Source of the DNA: Gammaproteobacteria bacterium
Lineage (GTDB): Bacteria > Pseudomonadota > Gammaproteobacteria > Steroidobacterales > GCA-2729495
Length of the DNA stretch: 64,000 bases
Reading direction: 5' to 3'
NCBI GenBank assembly: GCA_015709695.1
Contig: CP054183.1
Coordinates: 496,001-560,000 of the forward strand
Below the pieces are notes generated by a model, which saw only the letters and a program-made list of their open reading frames with translations, did not search any database and was not told where the DNA came from. Both the position numbers and the translations under genes were made by a program. Each line of letters begins with the position of its first letter. Position 1 is the first letter of the stretch. Below are positions 16,685 to 25,346 of the stretch, piece by piece.

Positions 16685-18186
16685 GCGGGCCGGCCAAAGC
16701 GGGATCCGGCAGCGCGCTGCTCGGCGGGGTCGCGTGGATGCTGGGCTTCCGCGTGTTCGATCGCATCGCCGGCACCATCAGCATCCTGGTGCTGGCGCGG
16801 CTGCTCAGGCCCGAGCACTTCGGCATCGTCGCGCTGGCATCCAGCGTGGTCGCCTTCGTGGAACTGCTCGCGGCCCTCGGGCTGGACACGGTGCTGATCC
16901 AGAAGCGCGAGCTGGAGCGTGGCCACTACGACACGGCCTGGACCATCCAGCTCGCGGTGGCGACGCTGTGTGCCACGCTGCTGGCGCTGGCGGCCATCCC
17001 TGCGGCAGGCTTCTTCCATGAACCGCGCCTGGAGGGCATCGTCTACCTGCTGGCTGTCAGCATGTTCTGCGAGGGCTGGCAGAACGTCCGCGTCGTCGAT
17101 TTCCGCCGCGAGATGCGCTTCGACCGCGAATTCATCTTCATGGCCGGCAAGCGCACGGTGGCCGTGGTGGTCACGGTGGCCGCGGCATTCACCCTGCGCA
17201 ACCAGTGGGCGCTGGCCATCGGCATCGTCAGCTCGCGCCTGTTCGGCGTGTTGCTGAGCTATGCACTGCGCCCATACCGGCCGCGATTCTCGCTGGCGCA
17301 TCGCGGGGAATTCGTCGGCAAGTCCACATGGCTGCTGCTCGGCAACCTGGTGATGTTCGCGCGCAACCGCAGCTCCGACGTGGTGCTGGGACGCATCTCC
17401 GGGCCGGCCACGGTCGGTGCCTACAACCTCGCCGGCGATCTCGCCAACATGGTGGGCCAGGAGCTGATCGCGCCCATCAACCGCGTCGCCCTGCCGGACT
17501 TCAGCCAGCAGGGCACGAAGGCTGAAGTCGGCCGGCGCTTCGACCTGCTGACCGGGCAGGTGGCGGTGTTCATCGCGCCGCTCGGCGCCGGCATGGCCGC
17601 CTGCGCCGGCGTGCTGGTGCCCGTGCTCTTCGGCCCACAGTGGCTGGCGGCGGTGGGCGTGCTGCAATGGCTGGCCTGGGCGGCGCTGGTGGCGGCGCTG
17701 GGTTCCAACATCGGCGTGGTATTCCTCAGCCTCGGCCACTACCGGGCCAATGCGGCGATCCACGCGGTCGGCGCGCTGACGCTGGTGCCGCTGCTCATTG
17801 CCGGCGCCGTCATGATGGGAGCGGTGGGCGCTGCCGCTGCGGTACTTGTCGGCAACCTGGTGACGGTGGCCGTGGCGCTGCTGTACTCGGTCACGGCTTT
17901 CGAGTATGGCCCGTTGCGCTTCCTCGGCCGTATCTGGCGGCCGGTGCTGGCGGCGATCGCCATGCATGGCCTGGTCGTCGCGGCAGGCGGGCCCTCGGCG
18001 GGATGGGCGGCGGACACCCCGGACGCGCTGCGTCTGGTAACCATGGTGGCCGTCGGCGCGGTGAGCTACCCGCTGTTGCTGCTGGGTCTGTGGGCGCTGT
18101 GCGGTTTCCCCGATGACGCCGAGCGCACGACCCTGGATCTGCTGCGTCGCCTGCTACAGCGCCGCAAGGCGGGAGCCGTCGGATAA
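16681..18186 (+). CDS. Wzx-type oligosaccharide flippase (MOP superfamily)
   Basis: Integral membrane protein of 501 residues with about 12-14 helices. The GTG at 16681 overlaps the previous stop and gives a short cytoplasmic tail before the first helix (GGVAWMLGFRVFDRIAG). LARLLRPEHFGIVALASS and the later RNRSSDVVLGRISGPATVGAY are typical of the WzxC/MOP lipopolysaccharide flippases, which move lipid-linked sugars from the cytoplasmic to the periplasmic face. It ends the operon. No Wzy polymerase, Wzz or exporter is in the window, so it may hand a short glycan to machinery coded elsewhere. Confidence 0.85.
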   Translation: MSGPAKAGSGSALLGGVAWMLGFRVFDRIAGTISILVLARLLRPEHFGIVALASSVVAFVELLAALGLDTVLIQKRELERGHYDTAWTIQLAVATLCATLLALAAIPAAGFFHEPRLEGIVYLLAVSMFCEGWQNVRVVDFRREMRFDREFIFMAGKRTVAVVVTVAAAFTLRNQWALAIGIVSSRLFGVLLSYALRPYRPRFSLAHRGEFVGKSTWLLLGNLVMFARNRSSDVVLGRISGPATVGAYNLAGDLANMVGQELIAPINRVALPDFSQQGTKAEVGRRFDLLTGQVAVFIAPLGAGMAACAGVLVPVLFGPQWLAAVGVLQWLAWAALVAALGSNIGVVFLSLGHYRANAAIHAVGALTLVPLLIAGAVMMGAVGAAAAVLVGNLVTVAVALLYSVTAFEYGPLRFLGRIWRPVLAAIAMHGLVVAAGGPSAGWAADTPDALRLVTMVAVGAVSYPLLLLGLWALCGFPDDAERTTLDLLRRLLQRRKAGAVG

Positions 18187-18403
18187 ATTGACATGAAGGG
18201 CTGAGAGCCATTTCCGAATTTTGACAATACGGCTACTACGGCTTGCCGGATACGTGGCAGTATGTAATGGCCGTGCGCACCGGCTAGAGAGCGGTTGCGT
18301 GGCCGGCAGGGACATCCCGGCGTTGGTGCCAGCCTGCGCACCGGGAACAACAAGAAGAACGAGGGCCCGTCATCCGGACGGCGCCCATCGGGGAGAATCA
18401 CGG
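18187..18403 (+). promoter_or_regulatory. Leader and promoter region of the giant secreted-protein gene
   Basis: This 217-base gap is locally AT-richer than its surroundings. It contains two perfect TTGACA boxes (18188-18193 and 18221-18226) 33 bases apart. No strong -10 sits 16-18 bases after either; GATACG (18249) and TATGTA (18261) are weak candidates. Near the end, GGGGAGAA (18390-18397) is a good ribosome site for the ATG at 18404. No operator or terminator hairpin was seen. Confidence 0.3.
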
Positions 18404-21400
18404 ATGAAGACCTTCCTGCGCCGATCCCGTTCCGCGTGGCTCGCGGCCTGTGCTGCCGCCGCCGCGCTGTTCCTGCCGCAGATGTCGCTGGCGGCGCTGC
18501 CGGCGGGCTTCACCGAGACCACCATCAACCGCCCGGACGGCCAGCCCTGGCAGGAAGCAGTCGGCCTCGCATTCGCGCCCAACGGCCGGTTGTTCGTCTG
18601 GGAACGCAACGGCAGCGTCTGGGTCATCGATGCCGCCAGCCCGCTCGGCAGCCGCTTCCTCGACATGCGCAACGAGGTCGCGGCCTACCGCGACCACGGC
18701 ATGCTGGGCTTCGCCCTGCACCCGAACTTCGTCAACAACGGCTACGTCTACGTGCTGTTCACCGTGGAACGCCATCACCTGGTGAACTGCGACTCGCCGC
18801 CGCTGGGGCCGCCGGTGTGCGGGCCCGGCTACACGCCCGGCACCCATACGCCGTTCCAGCCCACCATCGGCCGCGTCGTGCGCTACCAGGCCACGCGCCC
18901 GCTCGGCGACAGCGACTACAGCCGCGCCAACGGCATCGACACCAGCACGCGCACCGTGCTGCTGGGTGAATCCTGGTGGTTCAGCGACCCGAACCAGCTG
19001 AATCCGGCCAAGCCGCGCAACACCGGCTGCCCGATCCTGCACGAGTCCCACGGCGTCGGCTCGCTGGTGTTCGGCCAGGATGGCAGCTTGCTGGTCACCT
19101 GCGGCGACGGCGCCAGCTACAACGGCGTGGACTGGGGCCCGGGCTCGGATTCCTATCACAGCCAGGCGATCGCCGAGGGCATCATCCGCCCGGCGGAGGA
19201 CGTCGGCTCCTACCGCGTGCAGATGGTGAACTCGCTCAACGGCAAGATCCTGCGGCTGAACCCGGACACGGGCGATGGCCTGGCGAGCAATCCCTTCTAT
19301 GATCCGCTGGCGCCGCGCGCGGCGAAGTCACGCGTCTGGGCGCTGGGCCTGCGCAATCCCTTCCGCTTCACGCTGCGCCCGGGGACCGGCAGCCACAACC
19401 CGGGTGACGGCAATCCCGGCGTGCTGTACGTGGGCGACGTCGGCTGGAGCACCTGGGAAGACCTCAACGTGGTGCGCTTCGGCGGCGAGAATTTCGGCTG
19501 GCCGCTGTTCGAGGGCCAGGAGCAGCAGAACGACTACTACAGCAACGGCGTGGCCGAGAACGAGGACGCGCCCAATCCCCTCTACAACGGCACCACCTGC
19601 ACCCGCCAGTACTTCCAGTTCCGCGAGCTGCTCAAGCAGGACACCAGAGGCACGCCAAGCTGGCCGAATCCCTGCAACGCGGGCCAGCAGATCACCAGTG
19701 CGGACGTCTTCCTGCACCAGCGCCCGGCGCTGGACTGGCACCACAACACCAGTACCTCGCGTTTCGCCGCGTTCCAGGGCAATACGGCGGTAGCCTGGCC
19801 CATCGGCAGCACGGCACCGGACTCGAGCATCGTGCTGGGCTCGCCCTTCCCGGGCAATTCTTCCACCGGCGGCATCTGGTACGAGGGCAGCGACTTCCCG
19901 GCGCAGTACCACGACACCTATTTCCACGGCGAGTACGGCGGCCAGTGGATCAAGAACTTCGTCTTCGACAGCAACAACACGCTCAAGGAAGTCCGCAACT
20001 TCGGCGACAACCTCGGCGGCATCGTCTCCATTGCCAGCAACCCGGTGAGCGGCGGGCTGTACTACATCGCCTGGACCGCGTACGTCAAGAAGATCAGCTA
20101 CACGCCCAATACCAACGTGCCGCCCAATGCGGTGGCCACCGTGGACCGGCAGTACGGGCCGAGTCCGCTGACCGTGAACTTCGATGCCAGCCTGACCACC
20201 GACGCCAACGGCGGCACCATCACCTACACCTGGAACTTCGGCGATGGCAGCCCGACGGCAAGCGGCGTCACCGCCAGCCACACCTACACCGCCACGGGCC
20301 TCGCCACCTTCACGGCGACGCTCACGGCCCGCGATTCAGGCGGGCTGACGTCCACGGCCACGGTGCTGATCTCGCCGAACAACACGCCGCCTGACGTCAC
20401 CATCACCAGCCCGCTGGACGGCGACAAGTACAGCATCCTCGCGCCGACCCAGCTGCCGCTGCAGGCGGACATCATCGATGCCGAGACCGGTCCGGGCAGC
20501 GTGAGCTGCAGCTGGATCACCATCCTGCACCACAACAGCCACACCCATCAGGATCCGCCGGTACCCAGTTGCAGTACCACCACGCAGATCTCCCCGCTGG
20601 GCTGCGACAGCGAGACCTACTACTACGAGCTGCAGCTCACCGTCTCCGATCCGCAGGGGCTGACGGTGCGCAAGTCGTCGAAGATCTATCCGGACTGCCC
20701 GTCGCAGGACACCAGCCCGCCCACGGCGCCCAACAGCCTGCTGGCGACGGTGGCCGGCTACAACCAGGTCAACCTCTCCTGGGTGGCTTCCGACGACAAC
20801 GTCGGTGTCACCGGCTACCAGGTCGAGCGCTGCCAGGGCGCGGGTTGCAGCAACTTCTCGCTGGTGGGCGTGTCGGGCACCACGGCCTTTGCCGCCACCG
20901 GCCTGCTCGGCTCCACCAGCTACAGCTTCCGCGTCCGCGCCAGCGATGCCGCCGGCAACTTCAGCAACTACTCCAACGTGGTCAGCGCCGTGACGGCGGC
21001 GCCGCCGCCGGTGCAGATCCGCGTCAATGCCGGTGGCCCGGCCTACATGGACACGGTGGGCAACCTGTGGAGCGCGGATACCGCCTTCAATACCGGCCAC
21101 CCGCTTGCCTGGCCGGACGCCACCATCATCAGCGGCACCAGCGATCCGGCGCTGTTCCGCACCGAGCGCTGGGATGACGGCTCGGCGCCGGAACTGCAGT
21201 ACAGCTTCAATGTGCCGAATGGCAGCTACCAGGTGAAGCTGCACTTCGCGGAGAACTACGCGCCGCTGTTCGCGGTCGGCAAGCGCGTCTTCGGCGTGCA
21301 GGTGGAGGGCGTCACCGTGATCCCGGCGCTCGACGTCTTTGCCGAGGCCGGTGCGAACGCCGCCCTGGTGAAGACCATCGACACCACGGTCACCGACAGC

Positions 21401-24400
21401 ACGCTCGACATCGTCCTCGTGCACAACATCGAGGATCCCGAGATCAATGCCATCGAGATCGTCTCGGCGGCAGCCACGCCGGATACCACGCCGCCCTCGA
21501 CGCCGGTACTGGCGACCCCGGTGGTCGCCGGGGCTACCCAGCTCAACCTGTCGTGGAGCGCAGCCACCGACAACATCGGCGTCACCGGCTACCAGCTCGA
21601 GCGCTGCCAGGGTGCCGGCTGCTCGAACTTCCTGCAGGTGGCGACGCCCACAGGCACCGCCTTCAACGACATCGGCCTGACTGCTGCCACCAGCTACAGC
21701 TACCGGGTGCGCGCCACGGATGCGGCCGGCAACCTCGGCGCCTGGTCCAACGTGGCGACGGCGACCACCCAGGCTTCGGCCGACACCACGCCGCCGACCG
21801 TGCCGGTGCTGGCAGCGCCGGTGGTGGTGAGTGCCACGCAGATCGACCTCGCCTGGAGCGCATCCACGGATGCGGTGGGTGTCACCGGCTACCTGATCGA
21901 GCGCTGCCAGGGCGCGGGCTGCTCCAGCTTCGCCCAGGTCGCCAGCGTCGGCGGCGGAGTCACCGCCTTCAGCAACACCGGGCTGGCCGGCAACACCAGC
22001 TACAGTTACCGCGTGCGCGCCACCGATGCGGCCGGCAACCTCAGCGGCTGGTCCAACACCGGCACGGGCGTCACGCCGACGGCCCCGGACACCACGCCGC
22101 CCACCGCGCCGGTGCTCGCGGCGCCGCTGCCGGCGAGTTCGACACAGATCAGCCTGTCCTGGAGTGCCGCCAGCGATGCGGTCGGCGTCACCGGCTACCA
22201 GGTGGAACGTTGCCAGGGCGCGGGCTGCTCGGCCTTCACCCTGGTGACCACCGTCGCCGGCAACGTGCTGACCTATGCCGACCCCGGCCTGACGCCGGCC
22301 ACCAGCTACAGTTATCGCGTGCGTGCCACCGATGCGGCCGGCAACTTCGGGCCCTGGTCCAACACCGGCACCGCGGTGACGCAGACGCCGCCCGACACCA
22401 CGCCGCCCACGGCGCCGGTGCTGGCGGCGCCCACGGTGGTCAGCTCCACGCAGATCAACCTGTCCTGGAGCGCCTCCACCGACAACCTGGGCGTCACGGG
22501 CTACGTGATCGAGCGCTGCGCCGGCGTCGGCTGCAGCAGCTTCGCGCAGATCGGCAGCTCGGCGACGACCAGCTTCAGCAGCACGCCGCTGACGCCGTCC
22601 ACCGCCTACAGCTTCCGCGTGCGCGCCACCGATGCGGCCGGCAACTTCAGCGCCTGGTCGAATATCGCCAGCGCCAGCACCCCGGCACCGCCCGCGGTCG
22701 CCATCCGCATCAACGTCGGCGGGCCGTCGTATACGGATTCGACCGGCAACAGCTGGCTGGCGGACACCGGCTTCAACACCGGCCATGCGCTCGGCTGGCC
22801 GGGCAGCACCAGCATCGCCGGCACCAGCGATCCGACCCTCTACCGGACCGAGCGCTGGGACGATGGTGGCAGCCCGGAGATGCAGTACAGCATCACCGTG
22901 CCCAGGGGCACGTACACCGTGCGCCTGCACTTCGCCGAGAACTACCCGCCGCTGTTCGCGGTGGGCCAGCGCATCTTCGGCATCCAGATCGAAGGCGTGA
23001 CGGTCGAGCCGGCGCTCGACGTGTTCTCCCTGGTGGGTGCCCATACGGCGCTGGTGAAGAGCTACACGGCGACCGTGAACGACAGCGCGGTGACCATCAC
23101 CTTCCTGCACAACGTGGAGGATCCGCTGGTCAACGCCATCGAGGTGATCTCGCAGGGCTCCACCGACACCACGCCGCCGACGGCACCGGTGCTGGCGGCG
23201 CCGCTGGTCGCCGGGCCGGCGCGGCTCGACCTGGCCTGGTCGGCATCGACCGATGACACCGGCGTCACCGGCTACCAGGTGGAACGCTGCCAGGGGGCGG
23301 GCTGCTCGAACTTCGTGCAGGTCGGCACCTCGGCCACGACGGCGTTCAGCAACACCGGGCTCACCCCGTCCACCTCCTACAGCTACCGGGTGCGCGCCAG
23401 CGATGCCGCGGGCAACTTCAGCGCGTACTCCAACATCGCCACGGCCACCACGGCGGCGGATACCACGCCGCCGGGCGCTTCGACGCTGGCGGCACCGACG
23501 GTGGTGAGCGCGACGCAGGTGAACCTCGCCTGGTCCGCGGCCGGCGATGACATCGGCGTCACCGGCTACCAGGTGGAACGCTGCCAGGGAGCAGGCTGCA
23601 CCAGCTTCGCCGTGGTCGGCAGCACGGCCGGCACGACCTTCAACAACACCGGCCTCGCGCCGTCCACCTCCTACAGCTACCGCGTACAGGCCACCGATGC
23701 CGCGGGCAACCTCGGCCCGTACTCCAACGTGGTGAGCGCGACCACGCTGGCGGCGCCGGACACCACGCCGCCGACGGCGCCGGTGCTGGCGGCCCCGGTG
23801 GTGGCGGGCTACAACCAGCTGAACCTCGGCTGGGTGGCCGCGAGCGACAACGTCGCGGTCACGGGCTACCGGATCGAGCGCTGCCAGGGCGCGGGCTGCT
23901 CGGCCTTCGTGCAGGTGCAGTCGGTCGGCGGCACGACGCTGTCGGCGATCGATACCGGTCTCGCGCCGTCCACCTCCTACAGCTACCGGGTGCGCGCCAC
24001 GGACGCCGCGGGCAACCTAGGCCCGTACTCCAACGTGGCCAGCGCCACCACCGCGGCGGACACCACGCCGCCGGGCACGCCGGTGCTGGCGGCACCGGTG
24101 GTCGTCGGCGCCAGCCGCATCGACCTGTCGTGGACGGCCACCACCGACAACGTGGGCGTGAGCGGTTACCAGGTCGAGCGCTGCCAGGGCGCGGGCTGCT
24201 CGGCCTTCGCGCTGGTGACCACGGTCGGCGGCAGCACCACGGCCTTCAGCAACACGGGCCTGGCGGCGGGCACGGCATACAGCTACCGCATCCGCGCCAC
24301 GGATGCCGCCGGCAACCTCGGCGGCTACTCCAACGTCGTCAGCGCCACGACCTCCTCGGCACCGGTGACGGTCATCCGCCGCAATGTCGGCGGGCCGGCC

Positions 24401-24829
24401 TACACCGATTCCTCCGGCAACGTCTGGGCGGCGGACTCCGGCTACAACACCGGCCACGCACTGGCCTGGCCGGGCAGTACCAGCATCGCCGGTACCAGCG
24501 ACCCGACGCTGTACCGCACGGAGCGCTGGGACGACAGCGGCAGCCCGGAAATGCAATACAGCTTCACGGTGCCCAACGGCAGCTACCAGGTGCGGCTGCA
24601 CTTCGCCGAGAACTACTCGCCGCTGTTCGCGGTGGGCCAGCGCATCTTCGGCGTACAGATCGAGGGCGCGACCGTCATCCCGTCGCTCGACATCTTCGCC
24701 GAGGCCGGCGCCCGCACGGCGCTGGTCAAGACTGCCACGGTGACGGTGAGCGACGGCACGCTGAACATCGTCTTCCTCCACCAGGTCGAGGACCCCGAGG
24801 TCAACGCCATCGAGATCATCTCGCAGTAG
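18404..24829 (+). CDS. Giant secreted protein: sugar dehydrogenase propeller, PKD, nine FN3 and three malectin-like domains
   Basis: Protein of 2141 residues. Signal peptide 1-30 (cleavage near SLA-ALPAG). Residues 31-565 resemble the PQQ-dependent glucose/sorbosone dehydrogenase beta-propeller, with AVGLAFAPNGRLFVWERNG, DHGMLGFALHPNF, WALGLRNPFRF and FGWPLFEG. A PKD-like domain follows (about 570-660; YTWNFGDGSP), then a Cys-containing beta domain (660-765). The rest is modular: FN3-1 (767-865), malectin-like 1 (867-1024), FN3-2 to 5 (1025-1427), malectin 2 (1428-1585), FN3-6 to 9 (1586-1985), malectin 3 (1986-2141). Each FN3 holds an ERCxGxGC pair; each malectin has FAENYxPLFAVG. No membrane anchor or sorting tail. 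Likely an extracellular carbohydrate-binding or -oxidising protein; enzyme activity is inferred. Confidence 0.85.
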   Translation: MKTFLRRSRSAWLAACAAAAALFLPQMSLAALPAGFTETTINRPDGQPWQEAVGLAFAPNGRLFVWERNGSVWVIDAASPLGSRFLDMRNEVAAYRDHGMLGFALHPNFVNNGYVYVLFTVERHHLVNCDSPPLGPPVCGPGYTPGTHTPFQPTIGRVVRYQATRPLGDSDYSRANGIDTSTRTVLLGESWWFSDPNQLNPAKPRNTGCPILHESHGVGSLVFGQDGSLLVTCGDGASYNGVDWGPGSDSYHSQAIAEGIIRPAEDVGSYRVQMVNSLNGKILRLNPDTGDGLASNPFYDPLAPRAAKSRVWALGLRNPFRFTLRPGTGSHNPGDGNPGVLYVGDVGWSTWEDLNVVRFGGENFGWPLFEGQEQQNDYYSNGVAENEDAPNPLYNGTTCTRQYFQFRELLKQDTRGTPSWPNPCNAGQQITSADVFLHQRPALDWHHNTSTSRFAAFQGNTAVAWPIGSTAPDSSIVLGSPFPGNSSTGGIWYEGSDFPAQYHDTYFHGEYGGQWIKNFVFDSNNTLKEVRNFGDNLGGIVSIASNPVSGGLYYIAWTAYVKKISYTPNTNVPPNAVATVDRQYGPSPLTVNFDASLTTDANGGTITYTWNFGDGSPTASGVTASHTYTATGLATFTATLTARDSGGLTSTATVLISPNNTPPDVTITSPLDGDKYSILAPTQLPLQADIIDAETGPGSVSCSWITILHHNSHTHQDPPVPSCSTTTQISPLGCDSETYYYELQLTVSDPQGLTVRKSSKIYPDCPSQDTSPPTAPNSLLATVAGYNQVNLSWVASDDNVGVTGYQVERCQGAGCSNFSLVGVSGTTAFAATGLLGSTSYSFRVRASDAAGNFSNYSNVVSAVTAAPPPVQIRVNAGGPAYMDTVGNLWSADTAFNTGHPLAWPDATIISGTSDPALFRTERWDDGSAPELQYSFNVPNGSYQVKLHFAENYAPLFAVGKRVFGVQVEGVTVIPALDVFAEAGANAALVKTIDTTVTDSTLDIVLVHNIEDPEINAIEIVSAAATPDTTPPSTPVLATPVVAGATQLNLSWSAATDNIGVTGYQLERCQGAGCSNFLQVATPTGTAFNDIGLTAATSYSYRVRATDAAGNLGAWSNVATATTQASADTTPPTVPVLAAPVVVSATQIDLAWSASTDAVGVTGYLIERCQGAGCSSFAQVASVGGGVTAFSNTGLAGNTSYSYRVRATDAAGNLSGWSNTGTGVTPTAPDTTPPTAPVLAAPLPASSTQISLSWSAASDAVGVTGYQVERCQGAGCSAFTLVTTVAGNVLTYADPGLTPATSYSYRVRATDAAGNFGPWSNTGTAVTQTPPDTTPPTAPVLAAPTVVSSTQINLSWSASTDNLGVTGYVIERCAGVGCSSFAQIGSSATTSFSSTPLTPSTAYSFRVRATDAAGNFSAWSNIASASTPAPPAVAIRINVGGPSYTDSTGNSWLADTGFNTGHALGWPGSTSIAGTSDPTLYRTERWDDGGSPEMQYSITVPRGTYTVRLHFAENYPPLFAVGQRIFGIQIEGVTVEPALDVFSLVGAHTALVKSYTATVNDSAVTITFLHNVEDPLVNAIEVISQGSTDTTPPTAPVLAAPLVAGPARLDLAWSASTDDTGVTGYQVERCQGAGCSNFVQVGTSATTAFSNTGLTPSTSYSYRVRASDAAGNFSAYSNIATATTAADTTPPGASTLAAPTVVSATQVNLAWSAAGDDIGVTGYQVERCQGAGCTSFAVVGSTAGTTFNNTGLAPSTSYSYRVQATDAAGNLGPYSNVVSATTLAAPDTTPPTAPVLAAPVVAGYNQLNLGWVAASDNVAVTGYRIERCQGAGCSAFVQVQSVGGTTLSAIDTGLAPSTSYSYRVRATDAAGNLGPYSNVASATTAADTTPPGTPVLAAPVVVGASRIDLSWTATTDNVGVSGYQVERCQGAGCSAFALVTTVGGSTTAFSNTGLAAGTAYSYRIRATDAAGNLGGYSNVVSATTSSAPVTVIRRNVGGPAYTDSSGNVWAADSGYNTGHALAWPGSTSIAGTSDPTLYRTERWDDSGSPEMQYSFTVPNGSYQVRLHFAENYSPLFAVGQRIFGVQIEGATVIPSLDIFAEAGARTALVKTATVTVSDGTLNIVFLHQVEDPEVNAIEIISQ
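21476..24829 (+). repeat. Two consecutive ~1.68-kb coding super-repeats (4 x FN3 + malectin)
   Basis: Inside the giant gene, 21476-23160 (four FN3 modules of about 300 bases and a 475-base malectin module) is followed by 23161-24829 with the same order. The malectin modules share long near-identical runs at DNA level, for example around 22795-22870 and 24470-24545. A third, shorter unit (one FN3 plus malectin) precedes them at 20701-21475. The pattern fits growth by unequal crossing-over in units of several domains. Confidence 0.8.
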
Positions 24830-25184
24830 CGGACGGGCAGGCGGAGGAAGGGGAGGTCAGCGGCGCCCGGGTACTGCGGGAGGCGCCGCCAGTGCCGCGA
24901 GGATGCGACGGGTCTCGCTGCGCGCCAGGGCGATGCGCAGCGCCAGCGCGCGTCGTGGCTGGCTGCCGTGGAGCTTCCGGGATCGGGCTGGCTGCATGCG
25001 GTGGCGGGCTGCCTTGCGGCTTCTGGGCCGGGGCGCTCTTCTTGCCTTGTTGTCAGGAACTATAGCTCGATAAATAAACGGGTTACATCCTGTTTTTACC
25101 GTAATGCAGGATGCAACGGCGGGCTGCCAGATGGATGCCGGACGGGTCGCAGCCGGCCCGGAGGCCGGCTGGCTGCGGCGAGAG
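24830..25184. other. 355-base intergenic region without a convincing gene
   Basis: After the giant gene's stop the first 200 bases are GC-rich and hold only an Arg-rich minus-strand frame (24856 upward) with no good start or ribosome site. Bases 25040-25106 are distinctly AT-rich and contain the inverted repeat listed separately. A second perfect hairpin, AGCCGGCC-CGGA-GGCCGGCT (25151-25170), lies just past the 3' end of the tRNA. I see no other feature. Confidence 0.5.
25082..25117. terminator. Inverted repeat, possible terminator for tRNA-Arg or the giant gene
   Basis: Arms GTTACATCCTG (25082-25092) and CAGGATGCAAC (25107-25117) pair at 10 of 11 positions around a 14-base loop. Read on the minus strand, downstream of tRNA-Arg, the hairpin is followed by CCGTTTATTTAT, a moderately T-rich run. 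It may serve the tRNA transcript, or the convergent giant gene. Confidence 0.4.
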
Positions 25185-25261
25185 TGGCGCGCCCGGAGAG
25201 ATTCGAACTCCCGACCCCCAAGTTCGTAGCCTGGTGCTCTATCCAGCTGAGCTACGGGCGC
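25185..25261 (-). tRNA. tRNA-Arg (anticodon ACG)
   Basis: Read on the minus strand from 25261: acceptor arm GCGCCCG pairs with CGGGCGC; the D arm is GCTC-AGCTGGATA-GAGC. The anticodon arm CCAGG/CTTGG (one G-T pair) encloses loop CTACGAA, anticodon ACG. A five-base variable loop follows, then T arm GGGAG-TTCGAAT-CTCTC (one G-T pair). The discriminator is G and CCA is encoded (25185-25187). The ACG anticodon is normally edited to inosine to read CGU, CGC and CGA. Cloverleaf is complete. Confidence 0.95.
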
Positions 25262-25346
25262 ACTGGGACTGGCCTGCGGGACAGCGGTGCGGGAACCGGG
25301 CCGCTGCCGCAGGGCGCGGCAGTGTAACCGTTCCGGGCGTGGCTGC

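Noticed and set aside
9707..18186. Glycan region as a horizontally acquired island
   Set aside because: Base composition and codon use look like the neighbours, and no integrase, transposase, direct repeat or tRNA borders it; the tRNA-Arg is 7 kb away without an attachment repeat.
18221..18403. In-frame upstream extension of the giant protein from a TTG
   Set aside because: The TTG is part of a TTGACA box, the extension lacks a signal peptide, and ATG 18404 has both a ribosome site and a signal sequence.
20336..23110. 924-codon open frame antisense to the giant gene
   Set aside because: It repeats with the same period as the FN3 and malectin modules because it is their complement; no start, ribosome site or domain supports it.
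20701..24829. Regular short repeats that might suggest a CRISPR array or satellite
   Set aside because: The period is about 300 bases, the copies are in frame and translate as FN3 and malectin domains; no short identical repeats with unique spacers.
24856..25050. Arg-rich minus-strand frame after the giant gene
   Set aside because: No good start codon or ribosome site, composition typical of random GC-rich sequence, and no family resemblance.
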